A DNA stretch of 64,000 nt, from contig NZ_CP048000.1 in NCBI RefSeq assembly GCF_009931695.1, forward strand, positions 866,501 to 930,500, read 5' to 3'. Source of the DNA: Anaerocolumna sedimenticola (lineage in GTDB: Bacteria; Bacillota; Clostridia; Lachnospirales; Lachnospiraceae). The notes under the pieces are model-generated. The model saw nothing but the letters and a program-made list of their open reading frames with translations, did not search any database and was not told the origin of the DNA. A program made the translations under genes and the position numbers. Shown here in pieces: positions 20,032 to 30,358 of the stretch (position 1 is its first letter; the number at the start of each line of letters is the position of its first letter).

Positions 20032-23000
20032 TTATTCTTCAAGGTCATCATCCATATCACTAAGGTCAACGGTATCTTCATCAAAGGAATCAAAGAAACT
20101 CTCTTCTTCTTCAGCAGATGTCTCACGATATCCTGCCTCACCGTAATCTTCATCATATCTGAAATTATTGTCACCCTCAATTAATGGTGTTAAATCTCCA
20201 TCGCCGTAGTCTATATTCTCAGTCATCTTAACTTCCTGACCATTTTCATCCAAAACAATAACATCAAGCGCCAATGATTGTAATTCCTTAAGAAGTACTT
20301 TAAAGGACTCAGGAATACCTGGCTCAGAAATGTTTTCACCTTTAATGATCGCTTCATAAGTTTTAACACGACCGGTAACATCATCGGATTTAACAGTTAA
20401 TATTTCCTGAAGTGTATAAGCAGCACCGTATGCTTCCAGTGCCCAAACTTCCATTTCACCGAATCTCTGGCCACCAAACTGTGCTTTACCACCGAGAGGC
20501 TGCTGAGTAACCAGTGAGTATGGACCGGTGGAACGTGCATGGATCTTATCGTCTACCAGGTGATGAAGCTTTAAGTAGTGCATGAAACCTACGGTTACAG
20601 CTCCATCGAAGAATTCTCCGGTACGGCCGTCACGAAGTCTTACCTTACCGTCACGGTTTATCGGAACACCTTTCCATTCTTCTCTATAGGCTTTGTTATT
20701 ATTTAAATAATCCAATAAACCTGGATCTAATATATCTTTATATTTTGCTTCGAATGCGTCCCACTCCGTATTGACATAATCATTGGCTAATTCCAGAGTA
20801 TCCATAATATCAAACTCATTAGCGCCGTCAAAAACCGGTGTGGCAACTTTAATTCCAAGGGCTTTCGCGGCAAGACTTAAATGAATCTCAAGCACCTGTC
20901 CAATATTCATACGGGAAGGTACACCCAGAGGATTTAATACAATATCAAGAGGTCTTCCGTTTGGTAAAAATGGCATATCTTCAACAGGTAATACACGGGA
21001 AACAACACCCTTGTTACCATGACGTCCGGCCATCTTATCGCCAACCTGGATTTTTCTCTTCTGGGCAATATAGACACGTACCGTCTGATTGACACCGGGT
21101 GATAATTCATCGCCATTTTCTCTGGTAAATACTTTGGCGTCAACGATTATTCCGTACTCACCGTGAGGAACTCTTAAGGAAGTATCCCTTACTTCTCTGG
21201 CTTTTTCACCAAAAATTGCACGAAGAAGTCTTTCTTCCGCGGTCAGTTCGGTTTCACCCTTAGGTGTAACTTTACCAACTAAGATATCCCCGGCACGTAC
21301 TTCCGCACCGATTCTGATAATTCCTCTTTCATCCAGGTCTTTAAGAGCATCATCACCGACACCCGGAACATCTCTTGTGATTTCTTCCGGTCCCAGTTTC
21401 GTATCTCTGGATTCTGCTTCGTATTCTTCAATATGAACAGAAGTATAAACATCCTCTTGAACCAATCTTTCACTTAATAATACGGCATCCTCGTAGTTAT
21501 AACCTTCCCAGGTCATAAATCCGATTAAAGGATTCTTACCAAGTGCCAGTTCGCCCCCGGAAGTAGATGGACCATCTGCCACTACCTGGCCGGCTTCCAC
21601 TCTGTCACCTTTAGTAACTATAGGTCTTTGGTTAATACAGGTACCCTGATTACTTCTGGCAAATTTTAACAATTTATATGAGGTTTTAGTTCCATCATCG
21701 TTCTTTACAACAACTTCCTTGGAAGTTGATCTTTCCACCAAACCTGCTTTTTTGGAAACAACACAGACACCGGAGTCAACTGCGGACTTCATCTCAATAC
21801 CGGTACCAACTACCGGTGATTCGGTTATTAATAACGGTACGGCCTGACGCTGCATGTTAGAACCCATTAAAGCACGGTTAGCATCGTCATTTTCCAGGAA
21901 AGGAATCATGGCAGTAGCCACGGAAAATACCATCTTAGGTGACACGTCCATCATATCAATCTTGGACTTTTCAAACTCGGAGGTTTCTTCTTTATAACGA
22001 CCGGATATATTCGTACCAACGAAATATCCATTTTCATCCAACGGCTCATTTGCCTGTGCTACGACATATTTATCTTCTTCATCCGCAGTAAGGTAAACTA
22101 CTTCATCTATTACCTTGGGGTTCGCAGGATCTGATTTATCTACTTTACGGTATGGTGCTTCAATAAATCCGTATTCATTAATTCTCGCATAAGATGCCAG
22201 TGAGTTAATAAGACCGATATTCGGACCTTCAGGAGTCTCAATCGGGCACATTCTGCCGTAATGGGTATAATGAACGTCACGAACTTCGAAACCTGCACGA
22301 TCACGGGACAAACCACCTGGTCCCAATGCAGATAAACGTCTTTTATGAGTTAATTCACCTAACGGATTATGCTGATCCATAAACTGTGACAGCTGGGAGC
22401 TTCCGAAGAACTCCTTAACTGCGGCAGTTACAGGTTTAATATTAATTAATGATTGAGGGCTTACCCCTTCCAAATCCTGAGTAGTCATACGTTCCCTTAC
22501 TACACGTTCCATTCTGGAAAGGCCGATTCTATATTGATTCTGAAGTAATTCACCGACTGCCCTGATTCTTCTGTTACCTAAATGGTCTATATCATCTGCA
22601 CTGCCAATACCATATTCGAGATGAATATTGTAATTGATAGATGCAATAATGTCTTCTTTTGTAATGTGTTTTGGTATTAATTCATTAATGTTCTTTTTAA
22701 TTGCTGTCTTGATATCTTCTATATCTTTAAATTCATCTAAAATGCCTTTGAGTACCGGATAATAAACTTCCTCCGTAACTCCCAGTTCTTCCTTATCGGC
22801 ATCAACATAGTAAGCCAGGTCAACCATTAAGTTGGAAAGGACTTTAACATTACGTTCTTCCGCTTGTACAATAATGGAACGGACTGCAGCATTCTGAATC
22901 TCATTTGCAATTTCTTCTGTAATTACGGTGCCTGCTTCTGCAATAATTTCACCGGTTTCTTTATTAATTACGTCTTCCGTCAGCGTAAAGCCAACAACAC

Positions 23001-23862
23001 GGTTCCTAAGTGCCAGTTTCTTATTAAATTTAAAACGGCCAACTTTAGCAAGATCGTATCTTCTTGGATCAAAAAACATACTGTTAATTAATGATTCCGC
23101 ACTTTCTACGGATAGCGGTTCACCCGGACGTAATTTTTTATACAACTCAAGTAAACCATCCTGATAGTTATCAGATGGATCTTTTGTTATACTTGCTGTA
23201 ATTTTAGGTTCTTCACCAAACAATTCCTGTATCTCAACATTACTTCCAATGCCCAGTGCACGGATCAAAACGGTAATCGGTACCTTTCTGTTACGGTCAA
23301 CACGGACGTAGAAAATATCATTGGAATCTGTTTCATACTCCAGCCATGCACCACGGTTAGGAATAACAGTTGAGGAATACAATCTTTTACCAATTTTATC
23401 ATGTCCAATTGCAAAGTATATACCGGGGGAACGTACTAACTGGCTAACGATAACTCTCTCAGCACCGTTAATAACGAAAGTTCCAGTCTCCGTCATTAAT
23501 GGTAAATCGCCCATAAAAATATCGTGCTCATTGATTTCATCGTTCTCTTTATTGTGAAGTCTGACTTTAACTTTAAGAGGAGCTGCATAAGTTGCATCTC
23601 TTTCCTTACATTCTTCAATTGAATATTTGACATCATCTTCACACAGCACAAAATCCACAAACTCTAAGCTTAAGTGACCGCTGTAATCTTCGATTGGAGA
23701 AATGTCATTAAATACTTCCTTAAGTCCTTCATCTAAAAACCATTGATATGAGTTTTTCTGAACTTCAATAAGATTTGGCATTTCCAATACTTCTTTTTGC
23801 CTCGAGTAGCTCATTCTTACGCCGTTACCAACTTTGATTGGACGTATCCTGTTTTTATCCAT
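20032..23862 (-). CDS. rpoB: RNA polymerase beta subunit
   Basis: 1276 residues from the ATG at 23862. A GTG at 23874 is in frame but overlaps the AAGGGG ribosome binding site, so the ATG is preferred. The rifampicin pocket region reads [20 protein letters not shown] followed by [15 protein letters not shown], the wild-type pattern. The C-terminal [20 protein letters not shown] is the beta clamp that meets beta'. The final 45 residues are strongly acidic, as in rpoC. Confidence 0.97.
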   Translation of the reverse strand: MDKNRIRPIKVGNGVRMSYSRQKEVLEMPNLIEVQKNSYQWFLDEGLKEVFNDISPIEDYSGHLSLEFVDFVLCEDDVKYSIEECKERDATYAAPLKVKVRLHNKENDEINEHDIFMGDLPLMTETGTFVINGAERVIVSQLVRSPGIYFAIGHDKIGKRLYSSTVIPNRGAWLEYETDSNDIFYVRVDRNRKVPITVLIRALGIGSNVEIQELFGEEPKITASITKDPSDNYQDGLLELYKKLRPGEPLSVESAESLINSMFFDPRRYDLAKVGRFKFNKKLALRNRVVGFTLTEDVINKETGEIIAEAGTVITEEIANEIQNAAVRSIIVQAEERNVKVLSNLMVDLAYYVDADKEELGVTEEVYYPVLKGILDEFKDIEDIKTAIKKNINELIPKHITKEDIIASINYNIHLEYGIGSADDIDHLGNRRIRAVGELLQNQYRIGLSRMERVVRERMTTQDLEGVSPQSLINIKPVTAAVKEFFGSSQLSQFMDQHNPLGELTHKRRLSALGPGGLSRDRAGFEVRDVHYTHYGRMCPIETPEGPNIGLINSLASYARINEYGFIEAPYRKVDKSDPANPKVIDEVVYLTADEEDKYVVAQANEPLDENGYFVGTNISGRYKEETSEFEKSKIDMMDVSPKMVFSVATAMIPFLENDDANRALMGSNMQRQAVPLLITESPVVGTGIEMKSAVDSGVCVVSKKAGLVERSTSKEVVVKNDDGTKTSYKLLKFARSNQGTCINQRPIVTKGDRVEAGQVVADGPSTSGGELALGKNPLIGFMTWEGYNYEDAVLLSERLVQEDVYTSVHIEEYEAESRDTKLGPEEITRDVPGVGDDALKDLDERGIIRIGAEVRAGDILVGKVTPKGETELTAEERLLRAIFGEKAREVRDTSLRVPHGEYGIIVDAKVFTRENGDELSPGVNQTVRVYIAQKRKIQVGDKMAGRHGNKGVVSRVLPVEDMPFLPNGRPLDIVLNPLGVPSRMNIGQVLEIHLSLAAKALGIKVATPVFDGANEFDIMDTLELANDYVNTEWDAFEAKYKDILDPGLLDYLNNNKAYREEWKGVPINRDGKVRLRDGRTGEFFDGAVTVGFMHYLKLHHLVDDKIHARSTGPYSLVTQQPLGGKAQFGGQRFGEMEVWALEAYGAAYTLQEILTVKSDDVTGRVKTYEAIIKGENISEPGIPESFKVLLKELQSLALDVIVLDENGQEVKMTENIDYGDGDLTPLIEGDNNFRYDEDYGEAGYRETSAEEEESFFDSFDEDTVDLSDMDDDLEE

Positions 23863-24096
23863 TGACGTTTTCACCCCTTGAAATTTTATTTAACATGTGA
23901 CCTCTGCCAAAGCTTCTGCTTTTGCATAGGCCCTTGTCTGATATCCGTAAATATTTCCAAGAAATAGCAGTTTTCCACTTTTAACCAACATGTTTAGAAA
24001 TATTATAGAATAATTTTGTGAAAATACTTTTCATTTTCACATATATGTGCTATAATAGATGTTGTAGGTATATCATAGCACAATAGTGCATCTTTC

Positions 24097-24125
24097 ATAT
24101 TATCACAAGCTTTTCAAGATGTCAA
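24097..24125 (-). promoter_or_regulatory. Promoter of rpoBC
   Basis: Minus strand TTGACA (24120-24125), a 17-base spacer, TAATAT (24097-24102). This leaves a leader of about 230 bases before rpoB. The rest of the 554-base gap from 23863 to 24416 holds the R3 repeat, the rplL terminator and no gene. Confidence 0.88.
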
Positions 24126-24265
24126 CATATTTTTGTTGACTTTTTCTATTTCTGCATAATATTTAACAAATAATCCCTTAACTAAATTGTATACCCAAAA
24201 ATTCTAACTCTATACCGTAACCCCTACTTTTTATTTCATAGGGAAATTCGGAGAATTTTCCTATG

Positions 24266-24365
24266 AAACCGGAAAAACAACGCTTTGCGTGTTTCTCCGG
24301 TTCGCGTGCCCGTTCGAATTATTGCAAGCAAGCCCTCTAATTCTCACTTTGCTTTCGCGGAAATA
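24266..24365 (-). repeat. Dispersed structured repeat, family R3, copy 2
   Basis: Closely similar to 8091-8191 and 61213-61309, again directly behind a terminator (24369-24401). Shared blocks include GTTTCTCCGGTTCGCGTGCC, GTTCGAATTATTGCAAGCAA and CTTTGCTTTCGCGGAAAT. Its loop and arm differences from copy 1 are often compensatory (for example CGGAAAAAC with GTTTCTCCG). Confidence 0.82.
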
Positions 24366-24368
24366 AAA

Positions 24369-24401
24369 AAGTCTGTCCCAAAAGTTTGCAGGGACAGACT
24401 T
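24369..24401 (-). terminator. Rho-independent terminator of rplJL
   Basis: Stem AAGTCTGTCCC/GGGACAGACTT with an 11-base loop, then TTTTATTT on the minus strand. It ends the ribosomal protein operon and separates it from rpoBC. Confidence 0.92.
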
Positions 24402-24416
24402 GATGATAGTCTTAAA

Positions 24417-24785
24417 CTATTTGATTGTAACTTTAGCACCTTCAGCTTCAAGTTTAGCTTTAATATCAGCAGCTTCATCTTTGGAAGCAGCTTCTTTAAG
24501 AGTCTTAGGAGCTCCATCAACAAGATCTTTAGCTTCTTTTAAGCCTAAGCCAGTGATTTCACGAACTACTTTGATAACTTTAACTTTGTTAGGACCAACA
24601 TCAGTTAATTCTACGTCAAATTCTGTTTTTTCTTCTTCAGCTGCTGCTGCGCCTGCTGCTGGTCCGGCTACTACCACACCTGCTGCTGCAGAAACACCAA
24701 ATTCTTCTTCACATGCTTTTACTAAATCATTTAATTCTAATACGGTTAAGCCCTTAATAGCTTCAATAAATTCTTGAGTTGTCAT
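24417..24785 (-). CDS. rplL: 50S ribosomal protein L7/L12
   Basis: 122 residues, ATG behind GGAGGTATTTCATA. N-terminal dimerisation helices ([19 protein letters not shown]), an Ala/Gly-rich hinge ([20 protein letters not shown]) and the C-terminal factor-binding domain ([21 protein letters not shown] type) are all present. Several L12 dimers bind L10 to form the ribosomal stalk that recruits GTPase factors. Confidence 0.98.
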   Translation of the reverse strand: MTTQEFIEAIKGLTVLELNDLVKACEEEFGVSAAAGVVVAGPAAGAAAAEEEKTEFDVELTDVGPNKVKVIKVVREITGLGLKEAKDLVDGAPKTLKEAASKDEAADIKAKLEAEGAKVTIK

Positions 24786-24872
24786 TATGAAATACCTCCA
24801 TTTATATTTGTTTTACAGTTAATTTAATGTAACTTTCAATTTACCCGAGAAATTCTCAGTTACCATACTATC

Positions 24873-25367
24873 TTATGCTACGCCTTCTTGCTTCTCAGCG
24901 ATTTGCTTAAGAACACGAGCAAAGTTGGTAATAGGAGACTGTAAACTTCCAAGTAATTTGGAAATAAGTACTTCTCTTGATGGGATTGTTGCGATTTTCT
25001 GGATACCTTTTTCATCATAGTAGGTTCCTTCAACAACACCGGCTTTGAACTCTAACTTAGGAGAAGTCTTCATTGCGTCATTGATGATTCTTGCAGGAGC
25101 AGTTGCATCTTCAATACCAAATGCTACGGCAGTTGGTCCTTCTAAATGCTTAAATAATGCTTCGTATACTGTTCCTTCAAATGCACGTTTTAACAATGTA
25201 TTTTTGTAAACCTTATATACAACACCTGCTTCTCTTAACTGTTTACGAAGTTTTGTGTCTTCTTCTACAGTAAGCCCGCGGTAGTCTACAGCAACAATTG
25301 CTTTAGCGTTATTCACATAACCCTTAATTTCGTCAACGACAGGTTGTTTGATTTCTACTTTTGCCAT
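24873..25367 (-). CDS. rplJ: 50S ribosomal protein L10
   Basis: 164 residues, ATG behind AAGGAGGTGTACTAGA. Conserved blocks include AIVAVDYRGLTVEEDTKLRK, YKVYKNTLLKRAF and the C-terminal L12-binding helix. L10 anchors the L12 stalk and, with L12, represses its own synthesis by binding the leader RNA described at 25446-25552. Confidence 0.97.
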   Translation of the reverse strand: MAKVEIKQPVVDEIKGYVNNAKAIVAVDYRGLTVEEDTKLRKQLREAGVVYKVYKNTLLKRAFEGTVYEALFKHLEGPTAVAFGIEDATAPARIINDAMKTSPKLEFKAGVVEGTYYDEKGIQKIATIPSREVLISKLLGSLQSPITNFARVLKQIAEKQEGVA

Positions 25368-25445
25368 TCTAGTACACCTCCTTATAGATTTTGCAAAAAA
25401 TTCTTTTCTTTTGCTTCACTGCTTTGGGGTACGACGATATAAAAA

Positions 25446-25552
25446 AATCCCTTACTGCAAGCAGTAAGGGATTCTAAAAGTCATCTAAAGATTTTTATCC
25501 CTCGGTAGGCGTTTTTTCCTTATGCCTTGCGGCACCTACTGTCTTCGGCAGT
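25446..25552 (-). promoter_or_regulatory. L10 leader with intrinsic attenuator
   Basis: Between rplA and rplJ. The upstream part (25498-25552, minus strand) has CTGCCGAAGACAG, AGGTGCCGCAAGGCA and CGCCTACCGAGGG, the layout of the conserved L10 leader that binds the L10-L12 complex. Downstream (25446-25473) is a perfect 13-bp stem AATCCCTTACTGC/GCAGTAAGGGATT followed by TTTTTTT, a textbook attenuator 79 bases before rplJ. Binding of excess L10-L12 presumably favours termination. Confidence 0.88.
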
Positions 25553-25620
25553 TATTGCATTCAAAAGTATAACATTAATCTATTATAGTGTCAACCATAA
25601 ATCAAATTTTCTTTGCAAAA

Positions 25621-26316
25621 TTATTGACTTAATTTAGCTGTATTTAATTTTACACCAGGTCCCATAGTGGATGCTAATGTAACGCTTCTAAGATATTGTC
25701 CTTTTGCAGCAGATGGTTTTGCTTTATTGATTGCACCGATCAGCGTATGGAAGTTGTCCGCTAATTGATCTTCGGTAAAGGAAGCTTTACCTAACGGCAC
25801 ATGAATAATATTTGTTTTGTCTAATCTGTACTCGATCTTACCTGCTTTAATATCATTAACAGCTTTTGTTACATCCATGGTAACAGTACCGGCTTTCGGG
25901 TTTGGCATTAAGCCTTTAGGTCCTAATACACGTCCTAAACGACCTACAACACCCATCATGTCCGGAGTTGCAACTACAACATCGAAATCGACCCAGCCTT
26001 CGTTTTGAATCTTAGGCACTAATTCTTCACCGCCAACATAATCTGCTCCTGCTGCTTGTGCTTCATTTAATTTATCACCTTTTGCAAATACAAGAACTTT
26101 AACAGTTTTACCTGTTCCGTGAGGCAGAACAACTGCACCACGTACCTGCTGGTCAGCATGACGTCCGTCAACACCAAGTCTGATGTGAGCTTCTACTGTT
26201 TCATCAAATTTAGCAACTGCTGATTTTTTAACTAAACTAATTGCTTCTGCTGCATCATAAAAACTTGCTCTGTCGATAAGCTTGGCAGCTTCAGCGTATT
26301 TTTTTCCTCTTTTCAT
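25621..26316 (-). CDS. rplA: 50S ribosomal protein L1
   Basis: 231 residues, ATG behind AGGAGGTTAATAGA. Signature blocks include [40 protein letters not shown] and [20 protein letters not shown]1 forms the mobile stalk at the E site. Cotranscribed with rplK. Confidence 0.98.
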   Translation of the reverse strand: MKRGKKYAEAAKLIDRASFYDAAEAISLVKKSAVAKFDETVEAHIRLGVDGRHADQQVRGAVVLPHGTGKTVKVLVFAKGDKLNEAQAAGADYVGGEELVPKIQNEGWVDFDVVVATPDMMGVVGRLGRVLGPKGLMPNPKAGTVTMDVTKAVNDIKAGKIEYRLDKTNIIHVPLGKASFTEDQLADNFHTLIGAINKAKPSAAKGQYLRSVTLASTMGPGVKLNTAKLSQ

Positions 26317-26439
26317 TCTATTAACCTCCTAGTGGTAGTATCGGGAGTATACATAACCCTTGTTATGCCTAATGAAAATTGCAAAGCAATTTTCCATGGC
26401 AGCCTTGCTGCCATTACCCTCCCACGTAATTGCTATTAC

Positions 26440-26865
26440 TTAGTCAACTACAGTGATTCCCATACTTCTTGCAGTACCGGATATCATACTGATTGCTGAA
26501 TCAATATTTGCTGCATTTAAATCAGGCATCTTAAGTTCTGCTATCTTCTTAACTTCTGCTTTTGTAATAGTAGCAACCTTGGTCTTATTCGGTACAGCAG
26601 AACCGGACTTAAGATTACATGCTTTCTTTAAAAGAACTGCAGCAGGCGGAGTTTTTGTAATGAAGCTGAAGCTTCTGTCCTGATATACTGTAATTACAAC
26701 AGGAATAATCATTCCTTCTTGATCTGCTGTTCTTGCGTTAAATTCTTTTGTAAACTGTACAATGTTAACACCATGCTGACCTAAAGCTGGTCCAACCGGT
26801 GGAGCTGGTGTAGCCTTTGCAGCAGGGATTTGTAATTTAATGTATCCTGTAACTTTCTTTGCCAT
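26440..26865 (-). CDS. rplK: 50S ribosomal protein L11
   Basis: 141 residues, ATG behind AGGAGGTATGCTATA. The N-domain has [20 protein letters not shown] and the C-domain ends [11 protein letters not shown]11 binds the GTPase-associated region of 23S rRNA and is needed for the stringent response. The rplA-rplK and rplK-nusG spacers share a segment around GGGAGTATACATAA...TTATGCAT/GCCT that can fold into small hairpins. Confidence 0.97.
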   Translation of the reverse strand: MAKKVTGYIKLQIPAAKATPAPPVGPALGQHGVNIVQFTKEFNARTADQEGMIIPVVITVYQDRSFSFITKTPPAAVLLKKACNLKSGSAVPNKTKVATITKAEVKKIAELKMPDLNAANIDSAISMISGTARSMGITVVD

Positions 26866-27031
26866 TATAGCATACCTCCTAAAATTGTGGTGTTATCGGG
26901 AGTATACATAAATTCTTATTATGCATTGTGAAAATTGCGAAGCAATTTTCCAGGTTGCAACGCAACCATTACCCTCCCACCATCTAGATTTACTTTATCT
27001 GCAACGGAATTTAGGTATTCTAGATGTTTGT

Positions 27032-27547
27032 TTACATTTTTTTGATATCAGTGAAACTTATTTCGACAGGAGTTTCACGACCAAACATATCAACACTGAT
27101 TGTGACGATTTGTTTATGAGTATTAATCTGCTTAATGATTCCTGTAGTATTCTCCCACACACCGGAGATTACCTCAACGGTATCACCAATTTCGAAATCT
27201 ATCACAATATCGTCTTTTTTGATTCCCATTGACTTCATTTCTGCTTCCGTTAACGGAACTGGTTTCGATCCGGGACCGACAAATCCTGTGACGCCTCTCG
27301 TATTACGAACTACGTACCAAGTATCATCGTTCATTTCCATGTTAAGCAAAACATATCCAGGGAACATTTTCTTCTGGACTTTTTTCTTAACGCCGTTCTT
27401 CACCTCAATAACATCCTGAAGCGGAACGGAAACCTCTAAGATTTGATCTTGAAGTTTTCTGTTTTCAATTGTTTTCTCAATGTTGGCTTTTACCTTATTC
27501 TCATATCCTGAGTAAGTATGAACAACGTACCAATTCGTCTTTGACAT
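27032..27547 (-). CDS. nusG: Transcription elongation/antitermination factor NusG
   Basis: 171 residues, ATG behind ATAGGTGATTAT. The NGN domain begins NWYVVHTYSGYENKVKANIE and includes KMFPGYVLLNMEMNDDTWYV. A C-terminal KOW domain carries FEIGDTVEVISGVWENTTG. NusG stabilises elongating RNA polymerase and couples it to ribosomes or Rho. It follows secE by 15 bases. Confidence 0.96.
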   Translation of the reverse strand: MSKTNWYVVHTYSGYENKVKANIEKTIENRKLQDQILEVSVPLQDVIEVKNGVKKKVQKKMFPGYVLLNMEMNDDTWYVVRNTRGVTGFVGPGSKPVPLTEAEMKSMGIKKDDIVIDFEIGDTVEVISGVWENTTGIIKQINTHKQIVTISVDMFGRETPVEISFTDIKKM

Positions 27548-27562
27548 ATAATCACCTATATC

Positions 27563-27772
27563 CTATTTGATAAGAACATCTATACCGTACTTAATACCTA
27601 AATCCAATATAGAAATTATTACACCTAAAATTACGGATATTACAATGACTGCCACCGACTGCTTCGCAAGTGATTCCCTGTCCGGCCAAACAATTTTGTT
27701 AAATTCGGCTTTCAGGCCTTTAAACCAACTTTTCTTTGGAGCTTTCTCTGTGGTATTAGCAGTTTCTCCCAT
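27563..27772 (-). CDS. secE: Preprotein translocase subunit SecE
   Basis: 69 residues from the ATG at 27772, which follows AAAGGAAAG. The frame is open for 36 codons upstream, but that part has no ribosome binding site or similarity and is rejected. The protein has the amphipathic SecE helix (KSWFKGLKAEFNKIVWPDRE) and one C-terminal transmembrane helix (VAVIVISVILGVIISILDLG). It clamps SecY in the translocon. Confidence 0.93.
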   Translation of the reverse strand: MGETANTTEKAPKKSWFKGLKAEFNKIVWPDRESLAKQSVAVIVISVILGVIISILDLGIKYGIDVLIK

Positions 27773-27936
27773 GTTTTCACTTTCCTTTCTTAACAATGCA
27801 GTTATAAAGTCGCTAAGCACCCAAAAATATCCCATATTACATATTTTGAGTACCTTGGTTCCTAAGAGCCGCAGTGACAAAATAGTCGCTTAAATTCTTT
27901 ATATAAATGCTCTGCTTGTATAGAAGATTAGACATC

Positions 27937-28086
27937 TTATTTTGTTTCTTTGTGTAATGTGTGTGACTTACAGAACTTACAATATTTTTTTGTTTCCATT
28001 CTGTCTGGATGTGTTTTCTTTTCCTTTGTCATGTTATAATTACGTTGTTTACATTCTGTACATGCCAATGTGATCTTTACGCGCAC
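27937..28086 (-). CDS. rpmG: 50S ribosomal protein L33
   Basis: 49 residues from a GTG start at 28086, five bases after GGAGGTGGA. The small protein starts [18 protein letters not shown] and has a second CKFC pair, so all four zinc-binding cysteines are present (zinc-type L33). It is the first gene of the rpmG-secE-nusG-rplK-rplA-rplJ-rplL series, the usual Firmicute order. Confidence 0.95.
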   Translation of the reverse strand: MRVKITLACTECKQRNYNMTKEKKTHPDRMETKKYCKFCKSHTLHKETK

Positions 28087-28225
28087 AACTTCCACCTCCG
28101 CTTAAATTTTAAAATTATGTGAACTATCATTTTACTCTTAATTTGTTGATAATTAAGTTTTTTTGTAAAATATACGGTACACAGGTTTTTAGGCATAAAA
28201 AAAAGACCTCTTCCATCGCTAGTCT

Positions 28226-28254
28226 AATATAACATACTCTATAACGTACGTCAA
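28226..28254 (-). promoter_or_regulatory. Promoter of the rpmG-secE-nusG-rpl operon
   Basis: Minus strand TTGACG (28249-28254), a 17-base spacer and TATATT (28226-28231), about 140 bases before rpmG. The gap from 28087 to 28447 otherwise holds only the lacI-type terminator. Confidence 0.82.
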
Positions 28255-28326
28255 TATTTTTTTTAAAATGCTATATAATTATAGTACTTCTTAAGAAATA
28301 TTTCAAGTTTTATTTATAAAAAAGTG

Positions 28327-28369
28327 AAATACAGGTGAACGTTTGATCCGGAGGAATCATCCTGTATTT
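28327..28369 (-). terminator. Terminator of the LacI-type regulator gene
   Basis: Arms AAATACAGG and CCTGTATTT enclose a loop with further partial pairing. The minus-strand side continues CACTTTTTTATAAA. It lies about 80 bases after the regulator's stop codon. Confidence 0.65.
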
Positions 28370-28447
28370 CAGAAAAAATAAAACCAAGGTATGAAACTAT
28401 GATGACTTATAGGAATAAACCTTAGTAATTTTCATATATTTATTGAT

Positions 28448-29479
28448 TTAATCAGCCTTATTCAGGTTGCGGACAGATGCACCCTTAACCAGCTGAACTT
28501 TAAGATAAATGGTATCCAACGAGGTAGACATTGGATTTTCTATTAAATTAATAAGCTGCTTAGCTGCTTCGGAACCTATCTTATCCGTATCCTGCTTTAT
28601 CGTTGTAAGTTTCGGTTCCAGTGCCTGGGCAACAGAGATTCCGTCGTAGCCTGCTACCGATATGTCCTCCGGAATTTTAAGTCCCATCCGTCTTGCCGTA
28701 TTCATTACTCCTAAAGCCGCATAATCATCCGAGGCAATAATACAGGTTGGCGGATCCGGTAAGTTTAAAAGGCGCAGTGCCAATTCTTCTGAAGATTCCG
28801 CGCTTCGGTATATACCCTCTACAAAATATTCCTCCGGGACCGTTATACCATTTTCTTTTAAAACATTATGAAAACTTACCAATCGGTTATGGGTAACGGA
28901 TGATTTTGTTCCATGAATATATGCTATCTTTCTATGGCCCTGATCTATTATATATTGGGTCAGCTGTCGCATACCCTCCACATTATCGGATAAAACGGAT
29001 ATTGCTTCATTAAATGCATGATCTATGGTAACAACCGGATAGTCGCTGTTTACTAATTCCAGAACTTCCGGTTCCGTAAATTCCGCACAGGCAATAAATA
29101 CCCCGTCAAAATTCCGTAAACGGCAATGGTCCAGATAGGTCATTTTTCGATTGCCTATATTATGTTCGATAAAAGTGATATCATATCCTCTTTTTGCCGC
29201 TTTTTCTTTAAAGGAAGCTAAAATATGTGCAAAATACTCATTACGTAAACCATGTTTAGTAAGGGTAGAAAATAATACTCCGATATTATAAGTCTTTTTC
29301 ATCTTTAACGCCCTTACATTGGCATCCGGAAAATATCCGGCCTCATGGGCTGTTTTTATAATCATTTCCCTTGTTGCTTCACTAATGTCCTGATATCCGT
29401 TTAATGCTTTGCTCACAGTAGAAACCGATACACCGCACCTTAGTGAAATATCTTTTATTGTAGCCACTTTTTTCACCAC
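28448..29479 (-). CDS. LacI/GalR family transcriptional regulator
   Basis: About 343 residues. The N-terminal helix-turn-helix VATIKDISLRCGVSVSTVSK and the hinge helix (VRALKMKKTYNIGVLF) precede a periplasmic-binding-like effector domain (VAGYDGISVAQALEPKLTTI). It should repress sugar-related genes and release DNA on ligand binding; the ligand cannot be told. The start could be either GTG at 29479 or GTG at 29467; the latter gives the family-typical MATIKDI opening. It is 11 bases behind the Gx-type membrane protein gene, an unusual partner. Confidence 0.9.
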   Translation of the reverse strand: MVKKVATIKDISLRCGVSVSTVSKALNGYQDISEATREMIIKTAHEAGYFPDANVRALKMKKTYNIGVLFSTLTKHGLRNEYFAHILASFKEKAAKRGYDITFIEHNIGNRKMTYLDHCRLRNFDGVFIACAEFTEPEVLELVNSDYPVVTIDHAFNEAISVLSDNVEGMRQLTQYIIDQGHRKIAYIHGTKSSVTHNRLVSFHNVLKENGITVPEEYFVEGIYRSAESSEELALRLLNLPDPPTCIIASDDYAALGVMNTARRMGLKIPEDISVAGYDGISVAQALEPKLTTIKQDTDKIGSEAAKQLINLIENPMSTSLDTIYLKVQLVKGASVRNLNKAD

Positions 29480-29490
29480 CGTCTTTCCCT

Positions 29491-29997
29491 CTATGTGTTA
29501 AGTATTTTCATTTGTACTTTTAACAGCCAAGCTCCAAGTAACCCTATCAGAAGCCCCGTGATAATACCGGATATGAGTAAAACGGGCAGATAATATACAA
29601 TACTTTGTGTTTGGAGGACAATGGCAGCCACTACAATCTGTCCGATATTATGGCTGATCCCTCCGGTAATGCTGACACCAATCATACTAAATACTTTTGT
29701 TTTTTTACAAATACACATAATCAGCCAGCTTAAAATTCCCCCTGACAGACTGTATAAAATACTGAACATGTTTCCAAATGTAAATCCAACCAGTACAATA
29801 CGTATACAGGATATAACAAAGGCTTCCTTTACTCCCATTGCGTATAATGCCGTTAAGACCACTATATTCGCAAGCCCGAGTTTAACTCCCGGAATTCCCA
29901 CGGAGAAGGGAATCAGCACTTCTATATAGCTAAATACAAAAGCCAGAGCAACGAACATTCCGTAAAATGCCACTTTTTTAGCTTTAGAATTTTTCAT
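29491..29997 (-). CDS. Gx transporter family membrane protein (EetB-like)
   Basis: 168 residues from the ATG at 29997, seven bases after AAGGAAGG (an ATG at 30015 is less well placed). The protein is almost wholly hydrophobic, with about five membrane helices: AFYGMFVALAFVFSYIEVLI, GIPGVKLGLANIVVLTALYA and others. The motif SVGIPGVKLGLANIV is typical of the family once labelled heptaprenyl diphosphate synthase component I, now called Gx transporter. In Listeria a member of this family, EetB, belongs to the flavin-based extracellular electron transfer locus. That role is inferred here from the nearby rnf, apbE, ndh2 and prenyl-lipid genes. Confidence 0.75.
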   Translation of the reverse strand: MKNSKAKKVAFYGMFVALAFVFSYIEVLIPFSVGIPGVKLGLANIVVLTALYAMGVKEAFVISCIRIVLVGFTFGNMFSILYSLSGGILSWLIMCICKKTKVFSMIGVSITGGISHNIGQIVVAAIVLQTQSIVYYLPVLLISGIITGLLIGLLGAWLLKVQMKILNT

Positions 29998-30028
29998 CTG
30001 TAACCTTCCTTTCATATATCCACTCTCA

Positions 30029-30106
30029 TTAGGTAATTGCGAAACTATTTAGTTTTCTGAATATACCGTACAATTATTATAATAGTGGAGTTTCGCAATT
30101 ACTTAA
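30029..30106. mobile_element. MITE-like element, family R1, copy 1 (short form)
   Basis: Terminal inverted repeats TTAGGTAATTGCGAAAC and GTTTCGCAATTACTTAA bound a 78-bp element. It is flanked by near-identical direct repeats TCCACTCTCA (30019-30028) and TCTACTCCCA (30107-30116). It is probably an internal deletion form of the 150-bp copies at 46244-46393 and 52760-52910. The interior contains a TATAAT. Confidence 0.78.
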
Positions 30107-30148
30107 TCTACTCCCATATACATTATATCTGACTGGATACAGACAAAC

Positions 30149-30245
30149 GGGGCTGCTGCAATAATTCACTTATCGGACTCAGGGCTGGAATTCCGTTGAT
30201 ATTCTCTCCCAAGTAAGATCGATTATGAATTCTGCAGCATCCCCC
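30149..30245. repeat. Palindromic repeat, family R2, copy 1
   Basis: Ends GGGGCTGCTGCA and TGCAGCATCCCC with inner arms AATTCA/TGAATT. It is related to 36965-37085 and 55399-55494. It lies with the R1 MITE in the 360-base gap between rnfB and the Gx-type gene, which holds no gene. Confidence 0.68.
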
Positions 30246-30358
30246 TTCATAATCCAGCATACACCTTAATACTTTCTGCATTCATGTGGGTTAACATTCT
30301 TGCTATAGCACACAAACAGTAAAAAATCACGCAGCTTGTTTTTAATTCTGACAGAGCG

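Noticed and set aside
27773..27880. Longer secE with 36 extra N-terminal residues
   Set aside because: No ribosome binding site for the long form and SecE families start near the internal ATG. The region also contains direct repeats around AGTCGCT and may be an untranslated structured spacer.
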